DNA of 37,718 bases, taken from Methanosarcina sp. UBA5 (GTDB lineage: Archaea; Halobacteriota; Methanosarcinia; Methanosarcinales; Methanosarcinaceae). The stretch is from assembly GCF_002505485.1 (NCBI RefSeq), contig NZ_DAVG01000028.1:1-37718 (forward strand), in the 5' to 3' direction. The position numbers were made by a program, and so were the translations under genes. The notes below the pieces were generated by a model that was not told where the DNA came from, ran no database searches, and was given only the letters and a program-made list of their open reading frames with translations. Below are positions 34,993 to 37,718 of the stretch, piece after piece (position 1 is the stretch's first letter; every line of letters starts with the position of its first letter).

Positions 34993-35122
34993 ATGCCGTG
35001 ACCTTCCAATTATAAGGGCAGTGCTCCTGCATTTCTTTTGCAAACATACCCTAACAGATCGCAAAAGTATAGCTGGTATGCAGGCTCACAGATACCATTT
35101 TTGGATACATATGCAGGAAGAT

Positions 35123-35133
35123 AAATATATAAT
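35123..35133 (+). promoter_or_regulatory. TATA-like box in the divergent promoter region
   Basis: AAATATATAAT lies 85 bases before the ATG at 35218 in the 225-base spacer between two divergent genes. It reads as a TATA box in both directions. Confidence 0.45.
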
Positions 35134-35217
35134 CTCTTATTATCATGTAGAGAAATATACAGGTGAATGTAAGCAATACAGTCATGGCGGATGCAGCAGG
35201 CGAATACAGGTGAGGAT

Positions 35218-35727
35218 ATGAAAAAGCTGGAAAATCACGAGTGTTTTCAGGTTTCCGAAAAATCTGCTGCCGGCGGCGACAGCGAAAAAGTCCTGGTCAT
35301 AGGCCACTGTCTGCTCAACCCTCTTGCAAGAGTGAAAGGAGTAAAACCAGCCCGATCTATTGACACACGAGGCGCGAACGTTATCCAGCTTCCCTGCCCG
35401 GAAGCCATGTTTTTCGGCATGAGACGCCGTGAAATAACTAAAGACCAGCTCGATCATCCTGCCTACCGGCGGTTTTGCAGAGAAATCTTTACCCATTTTG
35501 CAGACCTGCTCGAAGACATTGCAGCCGGCGGCGTAAAAATAAAAATTCTCGGCGTCCCGAAAAGTCCCTCCTGCGGTGTGGAAATCACAAGCGTCGGCGG
35601 AGAGCCAGGAAAGGTAAGAGAGTTTCATCATAGACATGCGCCAGGGCCTGGGGTGTTTATGGAAGAGATTATAAAAGAGCTTAAGAAGAGGAATGTAAAG
35701 TTTGAGATCGAGGATGCGGGGAAATAA
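35218..35727 (+). CDS. TudS/DUF523-related putative desulfidase
   Basis: A 169-residue protein. Three conserved cysteines lie in the contexts IGHCLLNPLARVKG, IQLPCPEAMFFG and GVPKSPSCGVE, the pattern of the DUF523/TudS group. In TudS enzymes these three cysteines hold a 4Fe-4S cluster that removes sulfur from thiouracil. The substrate here may differ. The start chosen has GGTGAGGAT immediately before ATG 35218; an in-frame upstream start (35191) lacks a site. It stands alone, convergent with the Roco gene. Complete. Confidence 0.82.
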   Translation: MKKLENHECFQVSEKSAAGGDSEKVLVIGHCLLNPLARVKGVKPARSIDTRGANVIQLPCPEAMFFGMRRREITKDQLDHPAYRRFCREIFTHFADLLEDIAAGGVKIKILGVPKSPSCGVEITSVGGEPGKVREFHHRHAPGPGVFMEEIIKELKKRNVKFEIEDAGK

Positions 35728-35788
35728 AAAGAATTTTTTGAGTTCTTAAGAGCTTAAAGCGTATATTTTTATTGAATTTAAGAAACTT

Positions 35789-37717
35789 TTATTTCCTTTT
35801 TCTTTTCCATTTAAAATATCGATCTATTGCCAGATCAATTGCTTCGTTGATATTGAATCCAAGTCCATTCCAGTTAGGTTGCAGCATTACAATTTTATTT
35901 AACTTCTTTGATAGAGTTTCCCAGTTGTCAGATTCTTCTGCTTGATCCATTGCTAGATTACTTAAAACTAAAACAATCTTTTCAAACTTTTCTTCTTCAT
36001 TTTGATTCATATTCTTCAGAATACTTAAAATCTCTTTAAGCAACTCTTGTTCTGTTCTTTTAATATTTACTGTTCCAAGCAAGTCCTTGACATTATATGC
36101 CTTCCTTGACCCTTCAGGTCTGTACCTATCTTCACCAATTTCTTCTAAATAAACCAGATGATCATAACTAACAGCTATTTCGGGTTCATCAGGAAGGGGA
36201 ATTTTCTCGACAGCTTTTAACTTTTCGAAGCTGCTGTTTATTTCCCGCAGGTTGAACAATATACTTGAAAAATAGTCACGCCTCTGACCACCATTTACAT
36301 TGATATAGATTTTCTTTGCCTCATTATCAGATCTAATTACAGCACAGGAATTAAATTGTTTGTTTTCGAGAACTACACCTGTTCTCCACTGTAAACCATT
36401 TTTAATATCCTTATTCATCTTCACTATAAATCGGGGCATAATTGAACGCGGAAGGAAATCATATTCAATAAAAAACTTCAGGGACTCATTCGAATCAAAG
36501 TCAAATTTTGGCTCAGGAACTGCCAACAGGTCAGGAAGGAGAACAGTTTCGTTATCGATTGTATAACACAATTCGAATTTTTTCATCAAATTGATTATAT
36601 AACCATAGCGTTCAGGAGGATAGTAATAGTCACTTTCTTGTTTCTGTTCTAGGATTTCATCTAACATACTTAATCGAAGAACTCCCTTCTTCTTAGCTAG
36701 GATCTCCGAATTTATGATTTTGTAAACGCCTTCAGTAATCCATTTCGGTTCAAGCACGTGTGTATCGAGTAATGAAATGTCTTTAAAATGTACAATTACT
36801 CCAAGATTATTGAGATAATCAACAAGAGTGTTTTGAGATGACTGATCATCTACATTTTCCTCCAAACATATATTACGATATTCTTCATAAGTAATAAAAT
36901 TGCAACTCATTTTTTCTAATTTTGTCTTCACCTTAAACCAGCTTTCAGCCAATTCTGTTTGCATGTTTTCAACTTTTAATATTTCTTCTTTTAATTTTAT
37001 GGAAAACTCCGCAACTCCTTTATTTTCCTTACAAGAAATTTTGAAAAAACCTTTTATTGAGGGATATTTCTCCTGTAAAAACTTTCTATTCAATTCAAAA
37101 GAGGGATTTTCATCAATCTTGTTCAAAGCGACCAATACTGGAGAATCTCCTCCAAAACTCCTTATGTGCTTGAGCCAGTACTCGGCTTTTTCGTCCCTCC
37201 TTGAATCCAGAACTAGAATGTAAAGGCTTTTTTTGGTTAGAAAAAATTGATGAGTAGCATGCATTATTTCCTGTCCACCAAAATCCCAAAAATTAACTTT
37301 TATTTCCTTATCTTTGTCTTCAAATCCCCATTTTTTGATGTTAATTCCTTGAGTCTGATGCTCATTTCCATCAAAACCTTCGCCTAGTAATCTCTTCACC
37401 AGTGAGGTTTTACCCGCCTCTCCATTTCCTACCAGCAAAACTTTAACTTCATTTAACAGTTTCTTTTCACCTTTTTCTAAAGACTTAAAATAGTCAAGTA
37501 CTGCCTTACGACCTTGTTTTACAATATCGACTGGAGGATTTTTAAGAGGATTTCCTCCTAAAAACATTACTTTTCGTGTGAAATAATCCCACTTAAAATA
37601 ATCCCACTTAATATCTATATCTAATTCTAAAATTTCTGGTGGTAGAGAAGTCAATTGATTAGAAGATGTATTAAGTCGAGTGAGATTTTTGAGTTCTGCG
37701 ATTTCTGGTGGCAACGA
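35789..37717 (-). CDS. LRR-Roc-COR (Roco) GTPase, N terminus beyond the window
   Basis: The frame stays open past the end of the window, so leucine-rich repeats are missing; the visible 642 codons start in the last LRR (PPEIAELKNLTRLNTSSNQL). The Roc GTPase domain follows with P-loop GNGEAGKTS (about 96-104), switch DFGGQE (144-149) and NKID (198-201). The COR dimerisation domain spans about 250-520, and a helical tail follows, with no kinase domain. Roco proteins are homodimeric GTPases related to human LRRK2; a Methanosarcina Roco2 has served as a structural model. Cellular role in archaea is unknown. A perfect 15-base duplication yields KWDYFKWDYF in the LRR-Roc linker. The TTG near the edge is not the real start. 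Confidence 0.92.
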   Translation of the reverse strand, partial: SLPPEIAELKNLTRLNTSSNQLTSLPPEILELDIDIKWDYFKWDYFTRKVMFLGGNPLKNPPVDIVKQGRKAVLDYFKSLEKGEKKLLNEVKVLLVGNGEAGKTSLVKRLLGEGFDGNEHQTQGINIKKWGFEDKDKEIKVNFWDFGGQEIMHATHQFFLTKKSLYILVLDSRRDEKAEYWLKHIRSFGGDSPVLVALNKIDENPSFELNRKFLQEKYPSIKGFFKISCKENKGVAEFSIKLKEEILKVENMQTELAESWFKVKTKLEKMSCNFITYEEYRNICLEENVDDQSSQNTLVDYLNNLGVIVHFKDISLLDTHVLEPKWITEGVYKIINSEILAKKKGVLRLSMLDEILEQKQESDYYYPPERYGYIINLMKKFELCYTIDNETVLLPDLLAVPEPKFDFDSNESLKFFIEYDFLPRSIMPRFIVKMNKDIKNGLQWRTGVVLENKQFNSCAVIRSDNEAKKIYINVNGGQRRDYFSSILFNLREINSSFEKLKAVEKIPLPDEPEIAVSYDHLVYLEEIGEDRYRPEGSRKAYNVKDLLGTVNIKRTEQELLKEILSILKNMNQNEEEKFEKIVLVLSNLAMDQAEESDNWETLSKKLNKIVMLQPNWNGLGFNINEAIDLAIDRYFKWKRKRK

Positions 37718-37718
37718 A

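Overview
The window reads as a chromosomal segment of a methanogenic archaeon, most likely a Methanosarcina. The grounds are the archaeal D-aminoacyl-tRNA deacylase, a DUF2769 cysteine-rich protein, a MEDS-domain sensor kinase, a Roco GTPase of the Methanosarcina type, paired DUF3147 membrane proteins, GGAG/GGTGAT-type ribosome binding sites, TATA-like promoters, and A+T-rich spacers full of decayed mobile DNA. This assignment is from family recognition only; no database was searched.

Layout. 1-3.3 kb: the 3' part of an MFS drug exporter (+), a flavodoxin-fold FMN reductase (-) and a membrane-anchored orphan (+). 3.8-8.8 kb: an AarF/UbiB kinase-like protein (+) convergent with a LonA protease (-), a strong hairpin between them, and a MarR regulator just upstream of lon on the same strand. 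9.0-10.3 kb: a small membrane protein, a GDYXXLXY protein, and the frameshifted tail of its usual DUF2157 partner. 10.7-13.4 kb: a protein made of near-identical 24-25 residue repeats, followed by a B12-binding radical SAM enzyme whose C terminus resembles the PqqD/RRE peptide-binding fold. This pair is the best candidate for an undescribed system, possibly a peptide-modification (RiPP-like) locus.

13.5-25.7 kb is an accessory graveyard. It holds several miniature inverted-repeat elements (a family of four and a family of three copies, plus singletons), an IS1634/IS4-like transposase remnant, four copies or remnants of one pentapeptide-repeat family, a frameshifted 5' fragment of a bacterial-type F1 ATP synthase beta gene cut by one element, and scattered intact genes (small Cys-rich protein, DUF3147, Mg2+ P-type ATPase, DUF2795, DUF4177-like, PsiE-like, DUF2769).

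25.8-31.6 kb: two large signalling genes on the minus strand, a CheB-CheR-PAS chimera followed by a MEDS-PAS-HisKA_2 kinase, probably one pathway. 32.0-35.7 kb: a second DUF3147 protein, D-aminoacyl-tRNA deacylase (dtdA), a multi-span membrane protein and a divergent TudS/DUF523-like protein. 35.8 kb to the end: an LRR-Roc-COR GTPase running off the window.

No tRNA, rRNA, CRISPR array or replication origin was recognised.
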